Source of the DNA: a virus | IMG/VR virus record: IMGVR_UViG_3300031963_008359 | Span: 1-31,483 of that record | Strand: one strand, 5' to 3' | Length of the DNA: 31,483 bases | Part shown: piece after piece, positions 7,570 to 15,885 of the stretch | How the letters are laid out: every line of letters begins with the position of its first letter | Position numbering within the stretch: position 1 is the stretch's first letter | Translations under genes and position numbers: made by a program | The notes under the pieces: model-generated | Seen by the model: only the letters and a program-made list of their open reading frames with translations | Database searches by the model: none | What the model was told of the DNA's origin: nothing

Positions 7570-8273
7570 AGTATAAACAGATTTTGGCTTTTGGGGATAG
7601 CGTGGTGTTTGGTGACGAGCTCACCGATTCATTTTGCCCCCAACAACAAAATCAGTTGGCTTTTCCTGGAGTGTTGGGAGAACTGTTAGATATCCCTGTG
7701 ATCAACTGTGCAATGATCGGCGGCAGCAATGTTCGTAGTCTTCGAGTGCTACCCGAGATGTTGTTGGCTTACCCTAACAGCCTGGTATTGTTTTGCTATA
7801 CATCGTTTGATCGATCTGAATTTTACTTGCCCACTGCTGATCAGAGCATACCCAATGATCAATTTCATGTGCCACTGGGCATAAACTTTACCCATGCCAA
7901 CGCAGGAAAAGAACATCAATTCTATAATGAGACATATCTCAAATACTTCTGCCATCCGGTGCATGAAAAATTTAACTGGAGAGAATACAATGCGTTATTC
8001 ACTGTGCAAACTTTTTGCGAACATTATGCCGCAGATTACAGACAGATTTTTCTCTATGGAGACATGATATTCAATCACAGCCTTGAACAATCAGTTATAT
8101 TGGAACATGTCGATCGAGAGAAAATTATACAGTTTGGAAACTTTCACGATAATCTTGGCAAGGGCAGTGTGTACAGTTGGTTGCGCCAACAACATGCGAA
8201 CTTTTGCCCTGGCGGGCACCCTGACAAAGATGCGCATCAACAGATAGCAAAACACATACTGGAACACTTATGA
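7566..8273 (+). CDS. SGNH-hydrolase-like protein (paralog 2 of 4)
   Basis: This 235-aa protein has the block I motif ILAFGDSVVFGDEL (GDS, Ser12), a Gly-rich loop INCAMIGGSNVRSLR, the strand LVLFCYTSFDRSEFY, and CPGGHPDKDAHQQIAKHI at the C-terminus with the catalytic His. This is the canonical GDSx layout of the SGNH superfamily. It probably acts on an ester in a glycan or lipid; the substrate cannot be inferred. Both ends are ATGA overlaps, so it is translated with the unknown gene before and the cytidylyltransferase after it. Confidence 0.75.
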   Translation: MKYKQILAFGDSVVFGDELTDSFCPQQQNQLAFPGVLGELLDIPVINCAMIGGSNVRSLRVLPEMLLAYPNSLVLFCYTSFDRSEFYLPTADQSIPNDQFHVPLGINFTHANAGKEHQFYNETYLKYFCHPVHEKFNWREYNALFTVQTFCEHYAADYRQIFLYGDMIFNHSLEQSVILEHVDREKIIQFGNFHDNLGKGSVYSWLRQQHANFCPGGHPDKDAHQQIAKHILEHL

Positions 8274-8746
8274 TATTTAATCACATTCGTAAACTCAAAG
8301 AAGATGGCAAAAAGATTGGCATCACATTTTCAACATTTGACATGTTACATGCCGGGCATATCGCCATGCTGGCCGAAGCCAAAAATCATTGCGATTACTT
8401 GATTGCTGGCCTACAAACAGACCCTACAATAGATCGTCCTGATACCAAAAATCGTCCGGTGCAGAGCATAGTGGAACGACAGATACAGTTGGCCGCATGC
8501 AGATATGTAGACGAAGTGGTGGTATATCAAACAGAACAAGACCTTGTTGACTTGTTGCTGATCTTGCCACTTGACGTTCGTGTGCTGGGTGTAGAATACG
8601 AAGACAAAGATTTCACTGGAAAAGAAGAATGCTATCATCGGGGCATTGACATCATATTCAACGGCAGAGATCACTCATTCAGCTCCAGCAGTCTACGTAA
8701 ACGTGTGGTTGAAGCTGAAACAGTCAAGGCGTTGAAACAATCATAA
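8270..8746 (+). CDS. cytidylyltransferase-family nucleotidyltransferase (TagD/RfaE-C-like)
   Basis: This 158-aa protein carries the HxGH nucleotide-binding motif in GITFSTFDMLHAGHIAML (His27-Ala-Gly-His30), and SSSSLRKRV at the C-terminus in place of the usual RTEGISTS signature. The length (about 130-160 aa) fits glycerol-3-phosphate cytidylyltransferase and the ADP-heptose RfaE C-domain. It would join a CMP or AMP to a phosphorylated alcohol or sugar with release of PPi. It completes a nucleotide-sugar module with the upstream rfbH and epimerase genes, though those use a hexose-1-phosphate transferase of another fold. It ends the first long operon; an 87-base gap follows. Confidence 0.8.
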   Translation: MIFNHIRKLKEDGKKIGITFSTFDMLHAGHIAMLAEAKNHCDYLIAGLQTDPTIDRPDTKNRPVQSIVERQIQLAACRYVDEVVVYQTEQDLVDLLLILPLDVRVLGVEYEDKDFTGKEECYHRGIDIIFNGRDHSFSSSSLRKRVVEAETVKALKQS

Positions 8747-8773
8747 AACATTATTAGTGCATCTAGGAGCATA

Positions 8774-8789
8774 TTGTATGTAAATACAA
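8774..8789. repeat. small palindrome in the 8747-8833 gap
   Basis: TTGTAT and ATACAA flank a GTAA centre, giving a perfect 6-bp inverted repeat. It overlaps the late-promoter-like TGTAAATA, so it could be an operator or simply AT-rich coincidence. Confidence 0.3.
8779..8786 (+). promoter_or_regulatory. late-promoter-like octamer TGTAAATA
   Basis: TGTAAATA differs from the T4 late promoter TATAAATA at one position and is the only promoter-like element in the gap before the radical SAM gene (ATG at 8834). Start of transcription would be near 8792. The call is inferred; no gp33/gp55 homolog is visible in this window. Confidence 0.4.
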
Positions 8790-8833
8790 GTTGATCCAAA
8801 AGAGAGAAGAGTTGCCTAATTTAAAAAATAAAA

Positions 8834-10762
8834 ATGACAAAGAAAAAAATAAGTTTTGTAAACGTTAATTTCCAAATGGGACCAAAATCCTGTAACTCAT
8901 TCCATTTGCCTTACAGTGTGGGATGTCTGTGGGCGTATGCATCAAGTCATGACTCGATAAAAGAAAAATTTGAACTAGGTCACATTTTCTGGCGAAGAGA
9001 CCCAGTTGAGCAAGTTGCGGAAATGCTCAAAGACTCTGATGTGGTAGGATTCAGCACATATATTTGGAATAAAAATTACAACGCAGGAGTAGCACGTCGG
9101 CTAAAAGAACTCAATCCAAATTGCGTAATCATATTTGGAGGGCCTGAACCTGCCATTACTGATCCAACAATATTTGAGAAGCACCCTTGGATCACTGCTG
9201 TGATCAAATCTGAAGGGGAGATCACCTTCAAGAACGTTTTAGAAAATCTTGATAACTTGTATAAGGTTCCTGGCCTGCTGATCAATCAAGATGAAAAAAT
9301 TGTTGACACAGGCGATGCAGAACGAATATCTGACCTTAGTATACTTCCCAGTCCTTATCTCACAGGACTGTTTGACGAGTTAGTTGCTAGCCATCCTGAA
9401 ATTGAATGGACTGCTACTTTAGAAACCAATAGAGGTTGTCCTTACCAGTGTACTTTTTGCGATTGGGGGAGCTTGACTTATAGCAAGGTAAAGGTATTTC
9501 CTTTGGATCGAGTTTTTGCAGAACTAGAATGGACAGCAAAGAACAAGATAGCATTTGTCAGCCTCGCCGATGCTAATTTTGGAATTTTTCCTGATAGAGA
9601 TCCATTGATAACCAAAAAATTTGTATCTTCACAGAATGAATTTGGCTTTCCGTATGGCTTTGTAACTAGCTTCGCTAAAAATCAAAAAAAAGAAGTGGTT
9701 GACATCATTGAAACTCTTATCAAAGAAAGTAAAAATTACAACACAGGTTTGATGGTTAGTTTACAAACACTAGATGAGCCGACCTTAGACATAATTAAAA
9801 GAAAAAATCTTCAATCAAACAAAATAGAAGAAATTTTAGCCATTGCTAGAGAACGGGATTTACCAGTTGGCACAGAACTAATTTTGGGACTGCCTGGAGA
9901 GAGCATTAAGTCTTGGTCTCAAAATATCTGGAAACTGCTTGAGTTAAACATGCACGACGGAGTAGACATTTATTTCAGTCAGCTTCTTGAAAACTCAGAA
10001 ATGAATCTAGTTCAGAAAGAAATCTATGACATAAAAACCACAGAGATCTTTGATTACTTTGGAACTTCCACTGATGAAAATGTAGGGCCGTATGCTGAAT
10101 CAATCATGGTAACCAAGTCAACTCGAGACCTTCCATTCGAAGACATGATCAGCGCCAGCATATTTAATTGGTTTATTTTTACCTGGCATGTCGGGGGACT
10201 GAGTGACATAGCGAGCAGATTTATTAGAAAATACCTAAATATTTCTTATGAACAATTCTATACAGAACTATTTGTTGAATTAGAAAAAGAACTGTGGTAT
10301 ATCAAATTGCGTGATGATCAGATCAACATGCTAACTGACTGGTTTGACAACGGTCGCGCAACTGTGCCTAACGAACTGAATCTCAAAACCTACGGCAACA
10401 GTATTATTTTTTACACTCGCCAATTGTTACACGCTATTCCAGAAAGACGAGATCCTTGGTACACGTTTCTGGATAGATACATCAAAAAATACAATCTTGA
10501 TAGTACACTACACAACGAGCTGATACGTTTACAAAAAGAACAGTTGATAGATATCAAACAAAGAGATCAGTATCCTGTGCAAAGCACGTATCAATATAAT
10601 CTTTGGCAGTACATTATGAAGGATGTTGACCAGCTTGAATCAGGTACATATAGTCTGGAATACTACTTTCCTGAGAAACCAATGGAAGAAAAAGAGTATA
10701 TTGAACGGTTATTTTGGAACCGTAAAAGACGATTTGGTCGTGTATGGGTAAACATACTATGA
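8834..10762 (+). CDS. B12-binding-domain radical SAM protein
   Basis: This is a 642-aa protein. The N-terminal ~180 residues look like a cobalamin-binding Rossmann domain (DVVGFSTYIWN, NCVIIFGGPEPAIT, AVIKSEGEITF), although the classic DxHxxG axial-His motif is not seen. The radical SAM core starts with TNRGCPYQCTFCDWG, cluster cysteines 202, 206 and 209, and continues with SLQTLDEPTLDIIKRKN and GTELILGLPGES. The C-terminal ~200 residues are Trp/Tyr-rich and unassigned. Relatives methylate or rearrange unactivated carbons in natural products, lipids and sugars. It is preceded by an 87-base gap with a late-promoter-like element and lacks a strong ribosome site. The next gene overlaps its stop (ATGA). 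The substrate is unknown; sugar C-methylation would suit the neighbours. Confidence 0.85.
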   Translation: MTKKKISFVNVNFQMGPKSCNSFHLPYSVGCLWAYASSHDSIKEKFELGHIFWRRDPVEQVAEMLKDSDVVGFSTYIWNKNYNAGVARRLKELNPNCVIIFGGPEPAITDPTIFEKHPWITAVIKSEGEITFKNVLENLDNLYKVPGLLINQDEKIVDTGDAERISDLSILPSPYLTGLFDELVASHPEIEWTATLETNRGCPYQCTFCDWGSLTYSKVKVFPLDRVFAELEWTAKNKIAFVSLADANFGIFPDRDPLITKKFVSSQNEFGFPYGFVTSFAKNQKKEVVDIIETLIKESKNYNTGLMVSLQTLDEPTLDIIKRKNLQSNKIEEILAIARERDLPVGTELILGLPGESIKSWSQNIWKLLELNMHDGVDIYFSQLLENSEMNLVQKEIYDIKTTEIFDYFGTSTDENVGPYAESIMVTKSTRDLPFEDMISASIFNWFIFTWHVGGLSDIASRFIRKYLNISYEQFYTELFVELEKELWYIKLRDDQINMLTDWFDNGRATVPNELNLKTYGNSIIFYTRQLLHAIPERRDPWYTFLDRYIKKYNLDSTLHNELIRLQKEQLIDIKQRDQYPVQSTYQYNLWQYIMKDVDQLESGTYSLEYYFPEKPMEEKEYIERLFWNRKRRFGRVWVNIL

Positions 10763-11463
10763 TATTATATGTCAACGGTGACAGTCATGCCGCGGCAGCA
10801 GAAGCTGTTAACAATCATGCATTTGCTGAAGACGATCCAAAACTAGGACATCTCAAACGATTGCCGCATCCTGATAATTTAGCAGTAAGCTGGGGAACGG
10901 TATTGGGCAATCTCTGCAAGGCCGTGTTTGTATGTCAAGCTGAATCAGCATCCAGTAACACACGTATTCTACGCACCACTCGTGACTGGATAGAAAAAAA
11001 CAGCCATGAGTGGCATCGTACATTTATTATCATTGGGTGGAGCACTTGGGAACGAGAAGAATGGTTGCACAACGGAACATACTATCAAGTTGGATCCAGT
11101 GGCATTGACGATGTTCCAGCAGAGTTGCAAGAGAAGTATCGACACTTTGTTATTGGAACCGATTGGGAGTTAAAGACCAAACAAGCACACGATGAAATTT
11201 GGGAGCTACACCAAGAACTTTGTGAAAAAGGAATCAAACATTTCTTTTTTAACTGTAACAATGATTTTTCCAAAATAAAAAATCAACAAGATTGGGAACA
11301 GTGTTATCTAGACCCCTACAATCCCAAGATGACCTATCACAACTTGTTAACCACTGCTGGGCACAACACAGTATCTCCAACTAGTTGGCATTATAATCAA
11401 CATGCTCACAGTTGGTGGGCTAGATATCTGTTGAATTATTTGTTAAAAATAAAAATGTTATGA
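10759..11463 (+). CDS. SGNH-hydrolase-like protein (paralog 3 of 4)
   Basis: This is a 234-aa protein from the ATGA-overlapping ATG at 10759 (an in-frame ATG at 10744 lies inside the previous gene). ILYVNGDSHAAAAEA gives the GDS nucleophile at Ser9. SASSNTRILRTTRDW and FIIIGWSTWEREEW match the protein at 6101-6811 closely, so the two are paralogs. The C-terminal His block is SWHYNQHAHSWW. GDSH (His after the serine) is seen in several phage SGNH proteins. Function is unknown beyond the superfamily. Confidence 0.68.
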   Translation: MILYVNGDSHAAAAEAVNNHAFAEDDPKLGHLKRLPHPDNLAVSWGTVLGNLCKAVFVCQAESASSNTRILRTTRDWIEKNSHEWHRTFIIIGWSTWEREEWLHNGTYYQVGSSGIDDVPAELQEKYRHFVIGTDWELKTKQAHDEIWELHQELCEKGIKHFFFNCNNDFSKIKNQQDWEQCYLDPYNPKMTYHNLLTTAGHNTVSPTSWHYNQHAHSWWARYLLNYLLKIKML

Positions 11464-12572
11464 TAACTGTTTGTGACCCAACACATTGGTTGAAAGATCA
11501 TCAATTCAATGTCAATGGGCAGGTACTATCAAATCCACTGGATGCCTGCCGGTATTCTGGCCCTAGAGTACTAATTAACCGATACATTGATCCTTTTGAT
11601 TATGACTCCAGAGATTACAACATAGTAATCTGGGTAGGACTAGAAAACTTAGAAGTACATCAAAGAACAATCTTGCCTTATCTCTATCCAGGCAATCATC
11701 ATGTGTTTGTTTCTGACTCTTACATAGAAAAATTAGAAATTATTTGTCACCCAGGATATCTTTACCCCCTGGCCAGCATGCCTGACATGCCTGAGTTACG
11801 TCCCAACTATCAAGCCAGATATCTAGTAGATGTGTTGATAGGTCGGGTCAACGCCTGGCACAAAATAAATCGTGCCTGGGTCTATTACGAAATCAAAAAA
11901 AGAAATCTTGAATCTTCAGTTATAATGCCGGTTCGACAGGACATTGATGTTGGGCCCATGATCAACACACTGGAAACAATGTGCCCGGACATAGCTGACA
12001 ATATTAAAAATTCCGCGGCAAGCATTGGCTGTATCAAGACGTCTAGCGGCCACTGTGTTGATTCTTTGGAGGATCCACTGGTCATGCACAAGTTTTTGCA
12101 GGGTCTTGACCCGCATGATATTTTTGGATCAGTGTTTGAACACACTGCACAAAAAAATATCCCATTGGGGATATATCAACAATCGGCCTATAGTTTGATC
12201 ATGCCAGACTGGAATATTCCTATGATCTGCGAAAAAGTATCCAAAGCACTGATCATGGGAAGACCTTTTATAGCAGTTGGTCCGCAAAACTACTTGGCCA
12301 ATTTGCGCAATTTAGGGTTTCAGACTTTTGATTCAGTGATTGATGAAAGTTATGATTCTGAACCAAATCATTTGATACGGTGGAGCTTGGCCATGGACTC
12401 TTTGGAAAAACTGTCTCAACAATCAGTCCAAAGTGTCTACGATAGGTTGAAAAAAAGGTTGAAACACAACCGTAAATTGTCGTATAATAATGTATATTGG
12501 ATCAATCGATTGAAAACTTGGTTGAATTATAAAATAAAAACACACACAGGAATCGAATGCGCTATCTACTAA
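11460..12572 (+). CDS. glycosyltransferase-like protein (paralog 1 of 3)
   Basis: This 370-aa protein has a C-terminal segment SLIMPDWNIPMICEKVSKAL, then MGRPFIAVGPQNYLANLRNLGFQTFDS and DESYDSEPN. This is the pattern EKxxxAlxxGxPFixxGxxxyLxxLrxlGFxTFdxxxDEsYD found at the donor-site end of GT-B-like glycosyltransferase proteins in phages and large viruses. The same layout occurs in the genes at 14865-15857 and 29329-30360. The N-terminal half is variable, as expected for the acceptor domain. It has no signal peptide, so it is cytoplasmic. ATGA overlap with the SGNH gene upstream; its last 16 bases overlap the exonuclease start. Confidence 0.6.
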   Translation: MITVCDPTHWLKDHQFNVNGQVLSNPLDACRYSGPRVLINRYIDPFDYDSRDYNIVIWVGLENLEVHQRTILPYLYPGNHHVFVSDSYIEKLEIICHPGYLYPLASMPDMPELRPNYQARYLVDVLIGRVNAWHKINRAWVYYEIKKRNLESSVIMPVRQDIDVGPMINTLETMCPDIADNIKNSAASIGCIKTSSGHCVDSLEDPLVMHKFLQGLDPHDIFGSVFEHTAQKNIPLGIYQQSAYSLIMPDWNIPMICEKVSKALIMGRPFIAVGPQNYLANLRNLGFQTFDSVIDESYDSEPNHLIRWSLAMDSLEKLSQQSVQSVYDRLKKRLKHNRKLSYNNVYWINRLKTWLNYKIKTHTGIECAIY

Positions 12573-13558
12573 TTGACACTGCCAACATGTTTTTTCGTGC
12601 CAGGCACGTGGCATTTCGCGCTGAGGATCCCTGGGAAAAAGTAGGCTATGCTCTACACATTACTCTTAGTGCTGTAAACAAAGTATTCAATCGCTTTCCT
12701 GCTGATCATGTGGTATTTGCACTGGAAGGACGTAGCTGGCGCAAGGACTTTTATACACCTTATAAAAAGAATCGCAGTGATGCCCGTGCCGCACACACAG
12801 AGCGAGAAGCTGAAGAAGACAAGCTGTTCTGGGAAACCTTTGACATGTTCAAAGAGTACTTGGAAAAACGCACCAACTGTAGTGTACTGCGTGAACCCAA
12901 TGCCGAAGCAGATGACATCATTGCTCGCTGGATTGCCTTGCACCCTGCGGACGAACACTATATCATTTCCAGCGACACAGACTTTGTGCAACTCTTGGCA
13001 GAAAACGTGCATCAATACAATGGAATCACAGACGAGCTACTCACTGTCAAAGGCATCTTTGATGCCCGGGGCAAGCCAGTGATAGATAAAAAGACCAAGG
13101 AACCCAAGGTCATTCCTGACCCAGAATGGTTGTTGTTTGAGAAGTGCATGCGTGGCGACACGTCGGACAATGTATTTTCAGCATTTCCTGGGGTGCGTAC
13201 CAAGGGCACCAAAAACAAAGTGGGCTTACAAGAAGCCTTTGCTGATCGCAATGCCAAGGGCTACAACTGGAACAACATGATGCTACAACGCTGGACTGAT
13301 CACAACGGAGAAGAGCACCGTGTGCTAGATGACTATGTACGCAATCGTAGCCTCATTGATTTGACAGCACAGCCCGACACAGTAAAAGCCGCAGTGGACG
13401 GCGCTATTTTGGAGCAAATCAGCCACAAAGACGTGGGCCAAGTTGGCAGCCACTTCATGAAATTCTGCGGTAAATACGAACTAAACCGCGCAAGCGAAAA
13501 CGCCGAACAATTTGGGCGTTGGCTTAATAAAACGTACCAAGGAGTGTTGAATAAATGA
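12557..13558 (+). CDS. rnh: T4 RNase H-type 5'-3' exonuclease (FEN family)
   Basis: This 333-aa protein has the PIN/FEN-1 acidic residues in order: LLIDTANMFFRA (first Asp), FALEGRSWRKDFYTPYKKNR, EPNAEADDIIARWIA, IISSDTDFVQLL, and MRGDTSDNVFSAFPGV at the start of the H3TH region. This matches T4 RNase H and other phage 5'-nucleases that remove RNA primers from lagging-strand fragments using two Mg2+ ions. The length fits T4 RNase H (305 aa). It is the one clear replication gene in the window and supports the myophage assignment. It overlaps the glycosyltransferase gene by 16 bases and the next gene by ATGA. Confidence 0.88.
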   Translation: MRYLLIDTANMFFRARHVAFRAEDPWEKVGYALHITLSAVNKVFNRFPADHVVFALEGRSWRKDFYTPYKKNRSDARAAHTEREAEEDKLFWETFDMFKEYLEKRTNCSVLREPNAEADDIIARWIALHPADEHYIISSDTDFVQLLAENVHQYNGITDELLTVKGIFDARGKPVIDKKTKEPKVIPDPEWLLFEKCMRGDTSDNVFSAFPGVRTKGTKNKVGLQEAFADRNAKGYNWNNMMLQRWTDHNGEEHRVLDDYVRNRSLIDLTAQPDTVKAAVDGAILEQISHKDVGQVGSHFMKFCGKYELNRASENAEQFGRWLNKTYQGVLNK

Positions 13559-14001
13559 TTCTAGCTAAACCTGTAGTAGCAAACAAATATTGGATCCTCA
13601 AAGAAAATGATGCAAAAATAGGATCTGTTGAAGTGACCAACAATGGTTCATTCTCTGTTCGTATGTACAACGACCAGCAAGAATTCAAAACTATCAAGAC
13701 CATAAAGAACAAAACACAGATCTTTTTTGAAGATCCTCCACAAAAAAAGAAACAAAAGAAAGAACATGCGGTCAATGGATTTGCCACTGATGCCATGCCG
13801 CACAATGCGATCTATGATGTACAACGCAGATTGCCCATCTATACCAAACAAAAGAAATCCAAGAGTTGGTTTGCGGCCGGGTGGTATCAGATTGAAGTCA
13901 ATGGTCGTTGGACCACTGAATTTTGCCCCAAGCTAATTTTGCTACAACGCTATGATTATCGTGGGCCAACACACTCAGCAGACGAGTTTACATTCCAGTA
14001 A
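13555..14001 (+). CDS. conserved phage protein, 148 aa, basic
   Basis: This protein has a strongly basic middle (PPQKKKQKKEHAVNG) between two beta-rich parts: WILKENDAKIGSVEVTNNG with VRMYNDQQEFKTIK, and DVQRRLPIYTKQKKSKSWFAAGWYQI with CPKLILLQRYDYRGP. I recognise the second half (LPIYTK..KS..AAG-Y and CPKLI-L-RY-Y-GP) as typical of T4-like environmental phages, always without a known function. The basic linker suggests nucleic-acid binding. It sits directly downstream of the exonuclease in an ATGA overlap. Confidence 0.65.
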   Translation: MILAKPVVANKYWILKENDAKIGSVEVTNNGSFSVRMYNDQQEFKTIKTIKNKTQIFFEDPPQKKKQKKEHAVNGFATDAMPHNAIYDVQRRLPIYTKQKKSKSWFAAGWYQIEVNGRWTTEFCPKLILLQRYDYRGPTHSADEFTFQ

Positions 14002-14207
14002 TGAGCAATCTTTACATAAAGAAGTTCGTGGATCGCCTTCAGCATTTTGAAATGCGGGGCTCCAAGGACTTCTCATGTTCGTTGCAAGATGCCAAAATGT
14101 TGCATACCGAAATCACTCGATTGCTGTTAGACCTAGAACAACTGCGAACACAGCCCCAGGCCGCCCCTGATGTAGTCACTGTGGAAATGCAAGGAGGATC
14201 ATTTTAA
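14001..14207 (+). CDS. conserved phage protein, 68 aa, helical
   Basis: This small protein starts MSNLYIKKFVDRLQHFE and has a C-terminal helix TEITRLLLDLEQLRTQ that would form a short coiled coil. It starts in a TAATG overlap with the previous gene. The function is unknown. Its position between the exonuclease-linked protein and a gene with its own promoter-like element suggests it closes this operon. Confidence 0.6.
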   Translation: MSNLYIKKFVDRLQHFEMRGSKDFSCSLQDAKMLHTEITRLLLDLEQLRTQPQAAPDVVTVEMQGGSF

Positions 14208-14221
14208 TCTACGTAGTTTAT

Positions 14222-14229
14222 CATAAATA
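14222..14229 (+). promoter_or_regulatory. late-promoter-like octamer CATAAATA
   Basis: CATAAATA matches T4 late TATAAATA in 7 of 8 positions and stands in the 38-base gap before the gene at 14246. A transcript starting near 14235 would still include its GGAG ribosome site (AAACTGGAGAG). Confidence 0.5.
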
Positions 14230-14245
14230 AACTGGAGAGATTATT

Positions 14246-14542
14246 ATGAGCCGACCAAAACCCAAAGTTCTAGTAGAACTTACCAACAAGAGCACTTACA
14301 AAACCGAACAGGTATTAGCGTCTGAAGGTATCTGGGCGGTGTTCTTTGATGACAAGCCCATCAACCTCAAGACCTCCAACTTCCTGGTGCAGTATCCTGG
14401 CCCCAAGTACAAAAAAGTTTCATTCTCCAATCCAGGACATGCCATCAACTTGGCCAAGAAGTTGAACACACAGTTCAAGACCGATAAGTTCTCGGTAGTG
14501 TTACTCAAAAGCGGGGACCGTATCTACCCCGATGCGAAATAA
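14246..14542 (+). CDS. conserved phage protein, 98 aa
   Basis: This is a basic beta-rich protein: KPKVLVELTNKSTYKTEQVL, WAVFFDDKPINLKT, YPGPKYKKVSFSNPGHAINLA and DKFSVVLLKSGDRI. GGAG lies 8 bases before the ATG and a late-promoter-like octamer 16 bases before it, so it is probably abundant late in infection. I recognise no function. The last 11 bases overlap the next gene. Confidence 0.65.
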   Translation: MSRPKPKVLVELTNKSTYKTEQVLASEGIWAVFFDDKPINLKTSNFLVQYPGPKYKKVSFSNPGHAINLAKKLNTQFKTDKFSVVLLKSGDRIYPDAK

Positions 14543-14894
14543 ACTAGAACTCACTCGAGCCTTACTCACCCAATTACCTGCCGGGCACGGACACACAGCC
14601 GAAGATGTCATACCCATATGGTGGGTCAACATACGCAACACTGGTGGTCTGAGACTCACTGGGCTGGGATATCAAACACTGAAACTCATGGACATTGAAA
14701 GCTGGACTGTGGATCTAGATCCAGAAAAGTTTGATCGCAACCTTATCTTGCTGTTGGATCGCAAACTGCAGGCACCCTACTACATAGAGATAGAAAAGAA
14801 ACTGGCACGTCGACTGATAATGTTTAGCAGTCGCGAAGCCATGATGGCCACCTTGTACGGTGACTTAAAAACCTTTCTCAAACAACTGCCGTAG
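14532..14894 (+). CDS. conserved phage protein, 120 aa
   Basis: The protein is alpha/beta with VIPIWWVNIRNTGGLRLTGLGYQTLK and LILLLDRKLQAPYYIE followed by a helix KLARRLIMFSSREAMMATLYG. This region is recurrent in environmental T4-like phages and has no assigned function. The final 30 bases overlap tail-to-tail with the leftward gene at 14865-15857, so the two mRNAs are complementary there. It starts inside the previous gene (11-base overlap). Confidence 0.65.
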   Translation: MRNKLELTRALLTQLPAGHGHTAEDVIPIWWVNIRNTGGLRLTGLGYQTLKLMDIESWTVDLDPEKFDRNLILLLDRKLQAPYYIEIEKKLARRLIMFSSREAMMATLYGDLKTFLKQLP

Positions 14895-15857
14895 TTGATT
14901 CTCTGCCAAGGCGCGGATGCTGTCAGCATAACCGCCCATGAGCCATTCAAAGTTGGCATCGATCTTTTCTTGTACTGCTGTGACGTCGGTAAGGTCCTGT
15001 AATCTTTGTCGATTGTTTTCTATAGCAGAATACATCCTAGTGGGTTTTTCTTCTGCGTCGTAGCCTAAATCAAATAACTCGTTGTAGTTTTGAAATCCCA
15101 AGTCTGCCACATCCTCGTGGCAGTATCTATGTCCTATGCACATGAATGGATGACGGGCCGCTATGGCCAGCAGAGTTTTTTCTGTGACAATTCCGCCAAC
15201 ATCTTGATATAGACTTTCGGTGATGATAGATGCATGTGCTGACTGGTACACTGGCATGAGCTTGACGAAATTATCCACATTGTTGAAATTGTAATCCTGA
15301 TAAGGATGTATGTCTATAGGGTTGAATATGGAGTGACTGCAGAACCCTTGTGGTTCGTGTCGCAGGGAGTTGTAGACTTCTTGGCGATATTCTCTAGCAC
15401 GTCCGTTTAGGCAAATCCAGTTATATCGGATATTTTTATTGTGTACATCTCGCCACTCACTGTATCGAGCTTTTAACTGATGTATCAACTCAAAACTATG
15501 ACTGGCAAAGTTCACTATCTTGATATTGCCTTGGTATATGTCTCGTAAACGATGATCCCAACACACAAAGATTATCTTCTTTTGCTGTTCAGGGGTGTAT
15601 TGCTGTTCCAACCAGTGCAGTTCCACGCAAAGATTGTTGTAAAAATGTATGAAGTCTTGTGCATGTATCACAAGACGGAAATTTTTTTTGTCCCAGCGTT
15701 CGGGCGGAATATCTGGCAGATTGATATGCCAGCGACTGCTCACTATGGGGCGCCCTAGAGCACAGGGCAAGAAGTGCGGGTCGACTCCACATGCTTTGAG
15801 CATATAGGTCATGGCTTTGTTAAAATTGGGTTCTGTGTAATTGGGCACGGTTGACAA
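14865..15857 (-). CDS. glycosyltransferase-like protein (paralog 2 of 3), leftward
   Basis: This is a 330-aa protein on the minus strand from a TTG at 15857; GTG at 15848 and ATG at 15812 are alternative starts and none has a clear ribosome site. The C-terminal half has SIITESLYQDVGGIVTEKTLLAIAAR, then HPFMCIGHRYCHEDVADLGFQNYNELFDLGYD. This is the same GT-B-like donor-site pattern (E..TEKTxxAiaxxhPFxxiG....vxxLGFxxyxxlfDxgYD) as at 11460 and 29329. It is one of only two leftward genes here and stands apart from the operons around it, which suggests a later insertion. Confidence 0.62.
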   Translation of the reverse strand: MSTVPNYTEPNFNKAMTYMLKACGVDPHFLPCALGRPIVSSRWHINLPDIPPERWDKKNFRLVIHAQDFIHFYNNLCVELHWLEQQYTPEQQKKIIFVCWDHRLRDIYQGNIKIVNFASHSFELIHQLKARYSEWRDVHNKNIRYNWICLNGRAREYRQEVYNSLRHEPQGFCSHSIFNPIDIHPYQDYNFNNVDNFVKLMPVYQSAHASIITESLYQDVGGIVTEKTLLAIAARHPFMCIGHRYCHEDVADLGFQNYNELFDLGYDAEEKPTRMYSAIENNRQRLQDLTDVTAVQEKIDANFEWLMGGYADSIRALAENQLRQLFEKGF

Positions 15858-15879
15858 GTAATGATCGATTTCGTATAAT
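15851..15879 (+). promoter_or_regulatory. perfect sigma70 promoter (TTGACA-17-TATAAT)
   Basis: TTGACA at 15851-15856, a 17-base spacer, and TATAAT at 15874-15879 form a full consensus on the plus strand. It points away from the leftward gene that begins at 15857 and would start transcription near 15886. Confidence 0.75.
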
Positions 15880-15885
15880 TGTGGC

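Noticed and set aside
8270-8746. Glucose-1-phosphate cytidylyltransferase (RfbF) for the CDP-sugar pathway
   Set aside because: The HAGH fold is different from the RfbF/RmlA fold; it would activate glycerol-, heptose- or choline-type phosphates instead.
12653-13015. Long antisense reading frames opposite the exonuclease gene
   Set aside because: They have no ribosome site or recognisable domain and mirror the codon pattern of the real gene.
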